DNA of 64,000 bases from NCBI RefSeq assembly GCF_025370255.1, contig NZ_JAMTCD010000020.1:1-64000 (forward strand). Direction: 5' to 3'. This document shows positions 45,604 to 54,469 of the stretch, in pieces. The translations under genes were made by a program, and so were the position numbers. Origin of the DNA: Shewanella holmiensis (lineage in GTDB: Bacteria; Pseudomonadota; Gammaproteobacteria; Enterobacterales; Shewanellaceae). The notes beneath the pieces were generated by a model. The model saw nothing but the letters and a program-made list of their open reading frames with translations, did not search any database and was not told where the DNA came from. How positions within the stretch are numbered: the stretch's first letter is position 1; each line of letters starts with the position of its first letter.

Positions 45604-45843
45604 GCCTAACGCCGTTAAGTTTTTATTTAAACGGCTCTTTTTTTGTTATCATAGCGCCTATTAACTATTGGGAAAGGGAAGGAGTTTGCCTAGGTAAATC
45701 TAATATTTACCGTCTCAATTTTTTATAACTTATTAATTTTATTACGCTGTTCGTTTTTTGGTACTTTTTGTGAACAATAAACTCGCTCAGTAAAATCGAA
45801 TATACCTATTTCCTGTCTTTATTTCCCTTAAGCAGAGCCATTT

Positions 45844-46923
45844 ATGTCAACGAGTCTAGCTGTATTATTTGTATTTTGTAGTTCTTTAATCAGTTTGTTT
45901 GTGTTTCGTAAAATTGCTAAACGAGTTGGTTTAGTTGATAAGCCTAATGAACGAAAACATCATGTTGGTCAGATCCCATTAATTGGTGGTATTTCTATTT
46001 ATTGTTCTTTAATGGTGACGTTATTTGTTGTTTTTCCGATCACAAGTACATTGTTATTATATGTAGCTTGTTCAAGCATTCTCATTGTACTGGGTGCACT
46101 CGATGATCGCTTTGATTTAAGTTTTAAGACCCGATTAGTTGTTCAGGCTTTAATATCATTAGCAATGATACTAATAGGATATAAAAGTTTGCACTATCTT
46201 GGGGGGATGTTTGCTATTGATGGCCTAACTATCCCTACTTATCTGAGTTATCTAGTCACTATCTTCGCTGTAATTGGTGCAATTAACGCATTTAATATGG
46301 TCGATGGAATTGATGGCTTGCTTGGCGGTTTATCGGCAGTGACGTTTACCGCCCTGGGCATGATGTTTTACCAAGCGGGTCAAACTAACCTTGCTCTTTT
46401 TTGCTTATTTTTTGTTGTTGCCATTTCCCCTTATATTATGCTCAATTTAGGCATTCCATTTGGTCATCGATTTAAAGTGTTTATGGGTGATGCAGGTAGT
46501 ATGTTCATTGGTTTTACCGTGATTTGGTTACTAATTGATGCCAGCCAAAATGCTGATGATGTTGTTATTCGTCCTGTAACAGCACTATGGTTTATTGCAG
46601 TTCCATTAATGGATATGGTGTGTATTATGATCCGTAGAATTAAAAAAGGCCAATCTCCTTTTAAACCGGATCGTGAACATTTACACCATATTTGTCAGCG
46701 TTTGGGTATGTCTTCAGGCGTCTCTTTATTCGCGATTTGTGCAATGGCTTCCCTCATGGCTTGTATTGGGATTGTCAGTGAGTATTATTTGATTAATGAG
46801 TCGGTGATGTTGATTGCGTTTATTGGCGTATTTGCGGTTTATTTTTACGTGATAAGTCATATTTGGAAGATCAGTACATTCCTTCATAAACGCTTTGGCT
46901 TTACTAAACCGATACATGATTGA
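45844..46923 (+). CDS. wecA: WecA-like undecaprenyl-phosphate sugar-1-phosphate transferase (first copy)
   Basis: This 359-residue polyprenol-phosphate N-acetylhexosamine-1-phosphate transferase with about 11 membrane spans would start O-antigen repeat units on undecaprenyl phosphate. Signature loops are GALDDRFDLSF, NAFNMVDGIDGLLGG, FMGDAGSMFIGF and the HIH-like FKPDREHLHHI. The likely donor is UDP-GlcNAc by family, but other UDP-HexNAc sugars are possible. A paralogue follows at 47106. Confidence 0.88.
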   Translation: MSTSLAVLFVFCSSLISLFVFRKIAKRVGLVDKPNERKHHVGQIPLIGGISIYCSLMVTLFVVFPITSTLLLYVACSSILIVLGALDDRFDLSFKTRLVVQALISLAMILIGYKSLHYLGGMFAIDGLTIPTYLSYLVTIFAVIGAINAFNMVDGIDGLLGGLSAVTFTALGMMFYQAGQTNLALFCLFFVVAISPYIMLNLGIPFGHRFKVFMGDAGSMFIGFTVIWLLIDASQNADDVVIRPVTALWFIAVPLMDMVCIMIRRIKKGQSPFKPDREHLHHICQRLGMSSGVSLFAICAMASLMACIGIVSEYYLINESVMLIAFIGVFAVYFYVISHIWKISTFLHKRFGFTKPIHD

Positions 46924-46987
46924 TTATATTATTGATTACTTTATTCAATAGTTGAGTTTTTAATTTTTTAGTCATGCTTCAATAAAA

Positions 46988-47018
46988 TTTTGCGTCGTAC
47001 ATGATGTACTTCGCAAAA
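46988..47018. terminator. hairpin between the two wecA-like genes
   Basis: Outer stem TTTTGCG / CGCAAAA encloses the inner palindrome GTACAT-G-ATGTAC. It is a probable terminator for the first gene, with A/T-rich ends on both strands. Confidence 0.55.
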
Positions 47019-47022
47019 CTGC

Positions 47023-47031
47023 TGCTATAAT
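47023..47031 (+). promoter_or_regulatory. extended -10 promoter for second wecA-like gene
   Basis: TGCTATAAT is a complete extended -10 element directly downstream of the hairpin and 75 bases before the preferred start codon of the second gene. Confidence 0.5.
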
Positions 47032-47105
47032 GTGCTCTCGGATAAGATGGCAGATTATCAATGAAATTGATTTTCTGGTTTAGTGTTGTACTTAAGGATG
47101 AGAAA

Positions 47106-48152
47106 ATGGGCTTTCTAGTACCGTTTATAACTGCGTTTTTTTTAAGTTTTATCGCTATAAAATTAGCTAATCCCTTAGCTTGTAAAGTGGGTCTAATTGA
47201 CCTGCCTAATGAGCGCAAAATTCACGATGGGGCCGTACCTCTTATTGGTGGTATTGGCATCTATTTCAGCGTGCTTTTCGCTTCAACGACTTTTATTGCG
47301 GATAGTCAAACTTTAAATCTTTACCTAATATCCTCAGCTTTAATTTTGTTTGTTGGTATGCTTGATGATAAATATGATTTATCCGTTAGGTCACGTATTG
47401 TTGCCCAGGTCATAGCAGCTTCAGTATTGATATTTGGTGCTGAGATATACCTAACCTCTTTGGGTAATATTTTCTACTTTTTTGAATTAAAGCTCGGTTA
47501 TGTTGGCATTTTAGTGACTGTTTTTGCGGTTATTGGCTCAATCAATGCGTTTAACATGGTCGATGGGATTGATGGTTTAGCTGGGGCGTTAAGCATCGTG
47601 ACTTTCAGCTCCTTATCGTTTTTGTTTTATCAAGCCAATAGCCCTTGGTTTATGCTGCCATTTTTATTTATTGCTGCTATTTTTGCTTATCTCTTTTTTA
47701 ATCTTCGCTGGCCGGTAGCATCACTTGATAAAGTGTTCATGGGTGATGCTGGTAGTATGCTAATTGGTTTAACCGTTGTATGGTTGTTAGTCATTGGCAC
47801 ACAAGGCACTAACCCCATTTTTTCACCAGTCACTGCGTTGTATTTGATTGCCGTACCTTTGATGGACATGGCTGCGATTATGTACCGTAGAGTAAAAAAG
47901 GGGCATTCACCATTTAAGCCTGATAGAGACCACCTACATCATATTTTTGATCGAGCGGGTTATAACCGTAAACAGACACTTATACGCATTACTCTAGTGT
48001 CTTCAGTCCTTGCAATCATAGGTATACTTGCTCAAACTTATCATGTGCCTGAATGGATAATGTTTTTGGCTTTTCTCGCAATCTTCTTTTTATACAATTT
48101 AGCCTTATCACGTATTTGGCTTGTTTTAACATGGTTGAAAAAATCGAGTTAA
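47106..48152 (+). CDS. WecA-like undecaprenyl-phosphate sugar-1-phosphate transferase (second copy)
   Basis: This 348-residue paralogue of the preceding gene carries the same loops (GMLDDKYDLSV, NAFNMVDGIDGLAGA, FMGDAGSMLIGL, FKPDRDHLHHI). The ATG at 47106 with AAGGATGAG upstream is preferred over the ATG at 47061. Having its own promoter and hairpin suggests separate control. The two may use different UDP-sugars, or one is redundant. Confidence 0.88.
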   Translation: MGFLVPFITAFFLSFIAIKLANPLACKVGLIDLPNERKIHDGAVPLIGGIGIYFSVLFASTTFIADSQTLNLYLISSALILFVGMLDDKYDLSVRSRIVAQVIAASVLIFGAEIYLTSLGNIFYFFELKLGYVGILVTVFAVIGSINAFNMVDGIDGLAGALSIVTFSSLSFLFYQANSPWFMLPFLFIAAIFAYLFFNLRWPVASLDKVFMGDAGSMLIGLTVVWLLVIGTQGTNPIFSPVTALYLIAVPLMDMAAIMYRRVKKGHSPFKPDRDHLHHIFDRAGYNRKQTLIRITLVSSVLAIIGILAQTYHVPEWIMFLAFLAIFFLYNLALSRIWLVLTWLKKSS

Positions 48153-48174
48153 TGATTTGATATATTATATAAAC

Positions 48175-48202
48175 AGCCCAGCTTATGTTGGGCTTCTTTT
48201 TT
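48175..48202 (+). terminator. terminator/attenuator before galU
   Basis: AGCCCA and TGGGCT form a hairpin followed by TCTTTTTT. It ends only about 15 bases before the galU start, so it may attenuate galU rather than simply end the upstream gene. Confidence 0.65.
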
Positions 48203-48216
48203 CCTAAGGATATTTC

Positions 48217-49104
48217 ATGAAAGTTGTTATTCCCGTTGCCGGCCTCGGCACTCGTATGCTTCCGGCGACCAAAGCCATTCCTAAAGAAATGTTACCGATT
48301 GTAGATAAGCCACTGATCCAATATATCGTCAATGAATGTGTTGCTGCTGGTGTGAAAGAAATCGTATTAGTGACGCATGCCAGTAAAAATGCCATTGAAA
48401 ACCATTTTGATAAATCTTATGAGCTTGAGTCTCAACTTGAAAAGCGCGTAAAGCGTCAGTTGTTAGATGAAATTCAATCCATTTGTCCAAAAGATGTCAC
48501 CATCATGCATGTGCGTCAAGGTGAAGCCAAAGGATTGGGCCATGCAGTGCTATGTGCCAAACCTTGTATTGGCAATAACCCGTTTGCCGTGGTGTTACCT
48601 GATGTCATTTTAGATGAGTATACGGCGAACCAAAAAACTGAAAATCTGGCAGCAATGATCGCCCGTTATAAAAGTTCGCATGCAAGCCAAATTATGGTTG
48701 CACCAGTGCCAGACAGTGAAGTGAACAAATACGGTATTGCAGATTGTGATGGCGCTGATATAGCCCCTGGCGAATCAGCCAAAATCAACGCGATGGTAGA
48801 AAAACCTGCTGTTGAAGAAGCACCGTCTAATTTAGCGGTTGTTGGCCGTTATGTGTTATCTGAAAAAATCTGGCCGTTACTGGCTAAAACACCGGCGGGG
48901 GCAGGGGATGAAATTCAGCTCACCGATGCGATTGATATGCTGATTGAGCAAGACACAGTTGAAGCGTTTAATATGACCGGAAAATCACACGATTGTGGCG
49001 ATAAGCTGGGTTACATGACCGCCTTTGTTGAATATGGTATACGTGATAAAAAGCTGGGCGTGGATTTTTTGAAGAATATTAAACAATTAGTTAAGGATAT
49101 CTAA
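48217..49104 (+). CDS. galU: UTP-glucose-1-phosphate uridylyltransferase GalU
   Basis: This 295-residue enzyme makes UDP-glucose, a precursor for LPS core and other glycans. Motifs: [21 protein letters not shown] (nucleotide loop, broken as [11 protein letters not shown] and KAIPKEML), [17 protein letters not shown] and [11 protein letters not shown]. An AAGGA site is present. The TAA stop overlaps the galE ATG (TAATG). Confidence 0.95.
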   Translation: MKVVIPVAGLGTRMLPATKAIPKEMLPIVDKPLIQYIVNECVAAGVKEIVLVTHASKNAIENHFDKSYELESQLEKRVKRQLLDEIQSICPKDVTIMHVRQGEAKGLGHAVLCAKPCIGNNPFAVVLPDVILDEYTANQKTENLAAMIARYKSSHASQIMVAPVPDSEVNKYGIADCDGADIAPGESAKINAMVEKPAVEEAPSNLAVVGRYVLSEKIWPLLAKTPAGAGDEIQLTDAIDMLIEQDTVEAFNMTGKSHDCGDKLGYMTAFVEYGIRDKKLGVDFLKNIKQLVKDI

Positions 49105-50116
49105 TGGCTGTTTTGGTTACAGGCGGAGCGGGTTATATTGGTAGCCATACAATTGTTGAGCTTCTTAACTCGGGTGAAGAGGTGATTGTTTTAGACAATC
49201 TATCCAATTCGAGTGTTGAAAGTTTGGCGAGAGGAAAAGAATTACGGGTAAAGACGTTAAGTTTTATCAGGGTGATATTTTAGATAAGGCATTACTGACT
49301 AAGCTGTTTAGCGAAAATCAGATTGGATCAGTGATCCATTTTGCCGGTTTAAAAGCTGTGGGAGAGTCTGTGGCGCAACCTTTGCGCTATTACACCAATA
49401 ATGTGACTGGCACGATTGTGCTTTGCGAAGTGATGGCTCAGTTTGATGTCAAAAATTTTGTATTTAGCTCTTCTGCGACCGTTTATGGTGATCCTGCCAG
49501 TTTACCCATTTTAGAATCATTTCCAACATCAGCAACTAATCCTTATGGTCAATCTAAACTAACTGTTGAACATATTTTGGCTGATTTATCGCAATCAGAT
49601 CCCCTATGGAATATTGCATGCCTTCGTTATTTTAACCCTGTTGGGGCACATGAAAGTGGTTTGATTGGCGAAGACCCTAATGATATTCCAAATAATCTTA
49701 TGCCTTTTATTTCGCAAGTTGCCATTGGTAAAAGAGAAAAGTTAATGGTGTTTGGTAATGACTACTCTACCCATGATGGCACAGGGGTGAGGGATTATAT
49801 CCATGTTGTTGATTTGGCATTAGGGCATTTAAAAGCATTAGATAAACTGAAAACGAATAGCGGATTTGTGACTTATAACCTTGGTACTGGCGTGGGTTAC
49901 AGTGTGTTGGATATGGTAAAGGCATTTGAAAAAGCCTCACAGAAAGCGATTAACTATGAAATAGTTGCTCGTCGCCCTGGAGATATTGGTGCTTGTTATG
50001 CCGATCCAACCAAGGCCAAAACAGAACTGAGCTGGGAAGCAACCCATAACTTAGACGATATGGTAAACAGCAGCTGGAAATGGCAGTCAATGAATCCAAA
50101 TGGATATAGTGATTAG
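49104..50116 (+). pseudogene. galE: UDP-glucose 4-epimerase GalE, frameshifted
   Basis: The first frame encodes [19 protein letters not shown] and DNLSNSS, then stops at about 49280. The rest of GalE ([39 protein letters not shown]) continues in the next frame from about 49245 to 50116. Total length, with one base restored, is the usual 337-338 residues, so a single-base deletion near GAATTACGGG (49237-49250, perhaps one A lost) explains it. It may be a real inactivating mutation or a sequencing error. Confidence 0.85.
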
Positions 50117-50704
50117 CTATCAATGTTTTTTAAATTAACTCAGAATACGACTTTTATCAAAACTGGATGCTTTTCTGCAACCATGAATTTTTGTTGATAT
50201 TTTATTGGTGTAGTTAATGTTTTGTAAACGCTCAATGAACTGGTGAAGCAGAATAAACTTGAGCGTTTACGTTTATTTCCCCTCGTTATTCTTCAAATAG
50301 AGACTCAGCTCCAATCAACGGGATAAGTCTTAATAAAACATCTTCCATGACACCACTTTCAGCTGTAGTAATCTTTTTAGCATTTCGGTCTTTCCAAGAT
50401 AACGTTTGAATCAAACTTGAGGCTACGAGGTAATCCCCCCTAAAAATGGGGAGATTACCCTGTGAAGCGAAGCGGAACAAAAAAATGCCATCCATAATTT
50501 AAAAATCAATTAAAGGGATAGATGCGGCTAGTATAAAATGTAACTGCTCTGCACAAATCTAAAATGCGTAAGATCTTACGCCTATATTTACACTATAAAG
50601 GTATCACTCGGGCTTATGAATCTTAATCGGGAGTGACTAGGGATAAGAACGCGGCTGCGCACGGCATATCCTTATTCGTTAGATGCCAGATCGCTGAACC
50701 TGAT
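50117..50704. other. 588-base spacer between galE and yoeB
   Basis: It holds the galE terminator (50224-50270). A minus-strand ORF of 69 codons (50286-50495) has a plausible C-terminal end (VMEDVLLRLIPLIGAESLFEE, split as VMEDVLLRLI and PLIGAESLFEE) but no recognisable family or start. It may be a gene stump at the border of the accessory region. Confidence 0.4.
50224..50270 (+). terminator. terminator after galE
   Basis: A perfect 12-base inverted repeat (GTAAACGCTCAA and its complement) surrounds a 23-base loop and is followed by GTTTATTT. It lies about 110 bases past the galE stop. Confidence 0.65.
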
Positions 50705-50974
50705 TTAGTAGTGGTAACGACATGAAATTATCGATATCGCTTGATCATCGACTGCATAAACAAGCCTATTAGTATCATCAATACGACGAGACCAAAAACC
50801 AGATAAGTTCTCTTTTAACGGCTCTGGTTTACCGATGCCCTCAAATGGAGAACGCTTAACATCATTGATGAGTTTATTGATGCGCTTGAGTGTTTTCTTG
50901 TCTTGAGTTTGCCAATACAGGTAGTCATCCCAAGCGTCATCAGTCCACGACAATAAACGTTGACTACTACTCAT
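50705..50974 (-). CDS. yoeB: Txe/YoeB family mRNA endoribonuclease toxin
   Basis: This toxin of a type II toxin-antitoxin pair is a ribosome-associated RNase that cleaves mRNA at the start codon in YoeB relatives. The 90-codon frame has the family ending IISCRYHY, where the terminal His-Tyr are functional, the WxxDAWDDYLYWQ N-terminus and the DVKRSPFEGIGKPEPLK segment. The ATG at 50974 is preferred; the frame opens at TTG 50977. It overlaps the antitoxin gene by eight bases. Confidence 0.94.
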   Translation of the reverse strand: MSSSQRLLSWTDDAWDDYLYWQTQDKKTLKRINKLINDVKRSPFEGIGKPEPLKENLSGFWSRRIDDTNRLVYAVDDQAISIISCRYHY

Positions 50975-51221
50975 CAATTAACTCTCGTGCTGTTGCTTTA
51001 CCAGCACGGTACTGTGCTATCGAACGGTTTAGGTGTTCAGCGTTTTGAGGAGAGCGTAGTAAATGGACGGTCTCCATAAGGCTATTGTAGTAGTCTAAAG
51101 ACATAACCACAGCATCCTCAGAATCACGGCGTGTAATAACTGTTGTATCAGCATCATTAACTACACCGTCTAAAACAGCTTTGAGACCATTTCTAGCTTC
51201 AGTAAAAGATACGATTCTCAT
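50967..51221 (-). CDS. yefM: YefM family antitoxin
   Basis: This 84-residue Phd/YefM antitoxin begins MRIVSFTEARNGLKAVLD, the DNA-binding N-terminal fold, and ends in the flexible toxin-wrapping tail. The start at 51221 has a perfect GGAGG ribosome binding site; the frame remains open upstream to 51320 without homology. It lies just before yoeB and is autoregulated with it through TGTACA operator sites. Confidence 0.94.
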   Translation of the reverse strand: MRIVSFTEARNGLKAVLDGVVNDADTTVITRRDSEDAVVMSLDYYNSLMETVHLLRSPQNAEHLNRSIAQYRAGKATARELIDE

Positions 51222-51234
51222 AAGAACCTCCACA

Positions 51235-51281
51235 TGTACATTTAATGGAACAAGTATAGTCATCACCTCTTTACTTGTACA
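51235..51281 (-). promoter_or_regulatory. yefM-yoeB operator (two TGTACA boxes)
   Basis: TGTACA palindromes lie at 51235-51240 and 51276-51281, 41 bases apart, just upstream of yefM. TGTACA is the known core of the YefM-YoeB operator in E. coli. The promoter must lie between or across them. Confidence 0.7.
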
Positions 51282-51419
51282 GTAAATTGAACATGCGATA
51301 TTGATAAGGCAACTAGACATAATGACTGCCCACTAAGAATGCTTATCTCCAATTAATCGTGGAGACGTTTACCTTCATACAGGCCGATCCTGTAGTTGTG
51401 TGTTTACCGTTTTAGCTCG

Positions 51420-51553
51420 TAAAGCCTCGCTCCGATGAGGGCGGGGATACAAGAGCATACCGCGAAGCGGTATTTTCAAGGGAAAATATTTTCTGTAAAA
51501 TAACTTATATGAAACGAGCCTACAAAGAAAGATTGTTAGGTGTCTTTGGCTAG
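51420..51553 (+). mobile_element. possible IS200/IS605-type left-end remnant
   Basis: The short frame at 51509-51553 reads MKRAYKERLL, resembling the first residues of IS605-family TnpB/OrfB proteins (MKRAYK...), and stops after 14 codons. Just upstream, ATACCGC-GAA-GCGGTAT forms a short hairpin of the kind found at ends of these elements. Only a scrap; weak evidence. Confidence 0.35.
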
Positions 51554-51776
51554 ACGCGCTTACGCTCTTTTACCGCATTATTCAAAAACAACCATTGTCA
51601 AAAAGTTGCGTATTAGTCATGAGCAATTCAATACTTGGCTTAACACCAACTCATCAACAGATGCCCCCACTCACTTTATTTCACTGCCCAATGCAACGCC
51701 GATAATCGAGTCGCTTTCTATCGACCTGAAGTTCAACAATAGCAATTCTTTAGCCGTGTCCGGAGGCTCGCATTGA
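51540..51776 (+). pseudogene. IS66-like accessory transposition protein fragment
   Basis: The 78-codon frame encodes a helix-turn-helix-like segment (TTIVKKLRISHEQFNTWL) with the flavour of IS66 TnpA-type proteins, then a short beta-rich tail. No complete TnpA, TnpB or TnpC follows. Read as a remnant; moderate to low confidence. Confidence 0.45.
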
Positions 51777-51780
51777 ATCG

Positions 51781-51999
51781 ATGTTAAAAATAGTGGTGCG
51801 AGATAGAAAAAATGCGATGTTTCGTAAAACCTTACTCGGTGCGAACATTGGCGATGTTATCACGTCGATGATCGCAACAGGCAATGAAGCAGGTATCAAT
51901 GTATTTGATTATTTTACGCGACTGCAACGTGATGCGGATGATGCAAAAAAGCATCCTGAAAAATACCTACCTTGGAATTATCTCGACCAATACCAATAA
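51781..51999 (+). pseudogene. IS66 family transposase C-terminal fragment
   Basis: The segment FRKTLLGANIGDVITSMIATGNEAG followed by INVFDYFTRLQRDADDA and KYLPWNYLDQYQ matches the usual C-terminal end of IS66 TnpC transposases (FYKT.NGA.VGD...SLI.T...G.NPF.YL..LQ...PWNY). The first 90% of the gene is absent. (The first quoted stretch is FRKTLLGANIGDVITS then MIATGNEAG.). Confidence 0.7.
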
Positions 52000-52102
52000 T
52001 AAACCGCTCATTATGAAGCAATGCTTGGGCCCGTGGCCTAAGTATTGCCGTGCCTGAAATTTAAGAAACCAGATTTTTGCTTTATTACCTATGTCACGCC
52101 AT

Positions 52103-52118
52103 GCTGCCGTAAGCTCAC
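52103..52118 (+). repeat. left arm of 16-base inverted repeat flanking hipB-hipA
   Basis: GCTGCCGTAAGCTCAC; its exact complement lies at 54145-54160. GTAAGCTCAC also occurs at 54023-54032. The GTAA start recalls IS66-type ends. Confidence 0.6.
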
Positions 52119-52314
52119 TATCAACCAGCCCCTCTGGAAGGGGCCTCCCACAATCACATAAAGTCCTCAAATGGTTACGCTAGCAGATTAAATGTCACTT
52201 AAAATAACCAAAAAAGGACACTGAAAGCACTATTTGACAATGTTATCTTAAAGTCCTAAATTATGTACATTAAGTAGGATAACTCTCATAGTGTAACCAA
52301 AATGGGGCTTTACA

Positions 52315-52638
52315 GTGAAAAGTGTGACAGCTACAGCATTAGCAGAAGAGATCGGCGAGAGATTGAAGCAAGCTCGACTAAATCGAGACCTAACACAATC
52401 TGAAGTTGCACAGCTTGCTGGCATTGCCCGCAAAACGGTTTTGAATGCAGAAAAGGGAAAAGTTCAGCTCGACATTATGATTGCTATATTAATGGCATTA
52501 GACCTCACACAGCAGATTGATCTATTTCTCCCTAAACAAGAAATATCTCCCTTACAGCTGGCTAAACTGCAAGGAAAGAAAAGGCAGAGAGCCTCTGGCC
52601 AGCGCAGAAACAAAGATGAGGAAACACCAGAATGGTAA
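52315..52638 (+). CDS. hipB: XRE-family antitoxin HipB
   Basis: This 107-residue DNA-binding antitoxin has a Cro/C1 helix-turn-helix at residues 14-60 (IGERLKQARLNRDLTQSEVA and KTVLNAEKGK) and a basic C-terminal tail. The start is GTG. It overlaps the hipA toxin gene by seven bases in the classical antitoxin-first order, so it should repress the pair and neutralise the kinase. Confidence 0.9.
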   Translation: MKSVTATALAEEIGERLKQARLNRDLTQSEVAQLAGIARKTVLNAEKGKVQLDIMIAILMALDLTQQIDLFLPKQEISPLQLAKLQGKKRQRASGQRRNKDEETPEW

Positions 52639-53948
52639 TGGAAGTCATTACAATAACATACCTAGACGATGTTGTTGGCGCAGTGAGTTTTGACACTGAA
52701 AAGGGACTTGGGTCATTTGAATATGATCCTAGCTTCGTAAAAAAGGGGGTCGAGCTGTCCCCGATCAAAATGCCATTATCGAATCGCATTTATAGCTTTC
52801 CCGAACTTGATTTCAATACATTTAAAGGACTACCAGGTTTAATAGCTGACTCCTTACCTGATGATTTTGGTAACGCAGTTCTCAACGCATGGGTTGCAGG
52901 TCAAGGTCGTTCACCTAGTGACATTACACCACTGCAACGCCTCCAATATACGGGAAAGCGAGGCATGGGAGCTCTTGAGTATGCGCCAGTTAAAAAGTTA
53001 CGAAGTTTAAATGCTTCACAACATGTAGAAATCCAATCGCTCGTTTCAATTGCACAAGAAATCTTAGACTCACGAGGTAATTTTGGAGTAGAACTCAAAC
53101 AAAATGGTCAAGACGATAGAGAGGCAATGATGTCTTTATTATCTGTTGGCATGAGTGCGGGAGGAGCACGACCGAAAGCCGTATTAGCATTTAATGAAGA
53201 TTTAACTCAAGTTCGCTCCGGTCAAGCCAAAGTGCCAAGTGGTTTTACTCATTATTTGATGAAATTCGACGGCGTTAGTGAACATAACAAAAATCAAGAA
53301 ACCTTCGGTGACCCATTAGGCTATGGAGCAATGGAGTTTGTTTACCATTTAATGGCTAACAAATGCGGTGTCGATATGATGCCATGCCGCTTACTCCATG
53401 AAGGCAATCGACGCCACTTTATTACACAACGGTTTGATCGAATTAAAAACAGCAAGGTACACGTACAAACGCTAAACGGCCTTGCCCACATTGATTATAA
53501 AAAGCCGGGGTCATTTTCTTACGCAGAATTATTTGGCATTGCCAGACAATTGAAGCTTTCTGCTGTTGAAGCTGAGCAGCTATTCAAGCGCATGACGTTC
53601 AATATCATTGCTCGAAATCATGACGATCACTCAAAGAACTTTGCCTTTATTCTGAAAAAAGACAAATGGTCTCTCGCACCATCTTATGATTTAGCTTATA
53701 GCTATAAACCAGGCAGTAAATGGGTGAACAGCCATTGGATGAGCTTGAATGGTAAAAGAGATAACTTTGCACGAAGTGATTTCTATAGTTTAGAGAAACT
53801 TAGCCCTATTTTTAACAAGAAAAAGATCGACATTATTATTGATGCAACGATTGAGCACGTATCAACTTGGCGTCAACTCGCTGAGGAATGGGATGTACCA
53901 AAAACACTGATAGATGAAATACAAGAAAACTTGCGGCTCGATATTTAG
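52632..53948 (+). CDS. hipA: HipA-family serine/threonine kinase toxin
   Basis: This 438-residue HipA kinase belongs to a family that phosphorylates glutamyl-tRNA synthetase in E. coli, causing growth arrest and persistence. The N-terminal FKGLPGLIADSLPDDFGN domain, the glycine-rich loop SVGMSAGGARPK near residue 170, the catalytic RNHDDHSKNF near residue 327 and the metal-binding DLAYSY near residue 352 are intact. Paired with hipB upstream. It is flanked by a 16-base inverted repeat and IS66-like scraps, suggesting acquisition. Confidence 0.92.
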   Translation: MVMEVITITYLDDVVGAVSFDTEKGLGSFEYDPSFVKKGVELSPIKMPLSNRIYSFPELDFNTFKGLPGLIADSLPDDFGNAVLNAWVAGQGRSPSDITPLQRLQYTGKRGMGALEYAPVKKLRSLNASQHVEIQSLVSIAQEILDSRGNFGVELKQNGQDDREAMMSLLSVGMSAGGARPKAVLAFNEDLTQVRSGQAKVPSGFTHYLMKFDGVSEHNKNQETFGDPLGYGAMEFVYHLMANKCGVDMMPCRLLHEGNRRHFITQRFDRIKNSKVHVQTLNGLAHIDYKKPGSFSYAELFGIARQLKLSAVEAEQLFKRMTFNIIARNHDDHSKNFAFILKKDKWSLAPSYDLAYSYKPGSKWVNSHWMSLNGKRDNFARSDFYSLEKLSPIFNKKKIDIIIDATIEHVSTWRQLAEEWDVPKTLIDEIQENLRLDI

Positions 53949-53974
53949 TAGCAGTAAAGTGAAGTGACTATTCC

Positions 53975-54142
53975 TGTGAACAAAAAGGATGGCCTCTTAT
54001 TTCAGCCCATCCCGAACCAAACGTAAGCTCACAAATTTACGATGAAGTATTAATGGCGGTTAAGCAATGGCAAACCGTTGGTAAGCGGCTAGGGATCAGC
54101 CGAGCCGAGCAAGCCATGAAACAATCAGCGTTTAACGTTTAA
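53975..54142 (+). pseudogene. C-terminal remnant resembling a HipA-like protein
   Basis: A frame of about 55 codons without a start reads KGWPLISAHPEPNVSSQIYD, then EVLMAVKQWQTVGKRLGISR and AEQAMKQSAF before a stop. The AVKQW...GISRAE...AF pattern resembles the end of some HipA proteins. It does not continue the intact hipA frame. Weak assignment. Confidence 0.35.
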
Positions 54143-54144
54143 TG

Positions 54145-54160
54145 GTGAGCTTACGGCAGC
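54145..54160 (-). repeat. right arm of 16-base inverted repeat flanking hipB-hipA
   Basis: GTGAGCTTACGGCAGC, exact complement of 52103-52118; the pair encloses hipB, hipA and the HipA-like remnant. Confidence 0.6.
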
Positions 54161-54469
54161 GTAGCTCAACTTATTTCAATTAACCTGATTTAATCATTGT
54201 AACTAAATTAACCCGGTCACAATGATGCCCTAACGAGACTGTCACAGATTCTGTGTAACTGCAATTTAGTTATTATGCTTCATATTCTCATTAGCTTTGA
54301 TCTCCCAATGGTGAAATTGCCTGTTCCTCACACAAATAAGTAGATTAACTAGCTCTTGAATTTTTGAGATTAAATCGTGTCAATAAGTGATGTTGTAACA
54401 TATATTATGTGCTAATATTGTTTCAATAAGTTGGTTTTATACTCTTTATTGAACCGAAATAGGTGCATT
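54161..54469. other. 309-base spacer before second hipA
   Basis: AT-rich, no ORF. It probably holds the promoter of the second hipA-hipB pair; a TAATAT element at about 54412-54417 is a candidate -10. Confidence 0.4.

Noticed and set aside
45498..45728. 76-codon ORF after the manB relic
   Set aside because: It runs through the terminator hairpin and its poly-T stretch and has no start signal or family.
50286..50495. 69-codon minus-strand ORF after galE
   Set aside because: No ribosome binding site, no recognisable family, and half of it runs through DNA that looks like an insertion scar. Kept only as a note in the spacer.
51967..52170. 67-codon minus-strand ORF at the IS66 scrap
   Set aside because: It overlaps the transposase fragment antisense; the CDCGRPLPEG start is suggestive of a zinc knuckle but nothing else supports a gene.
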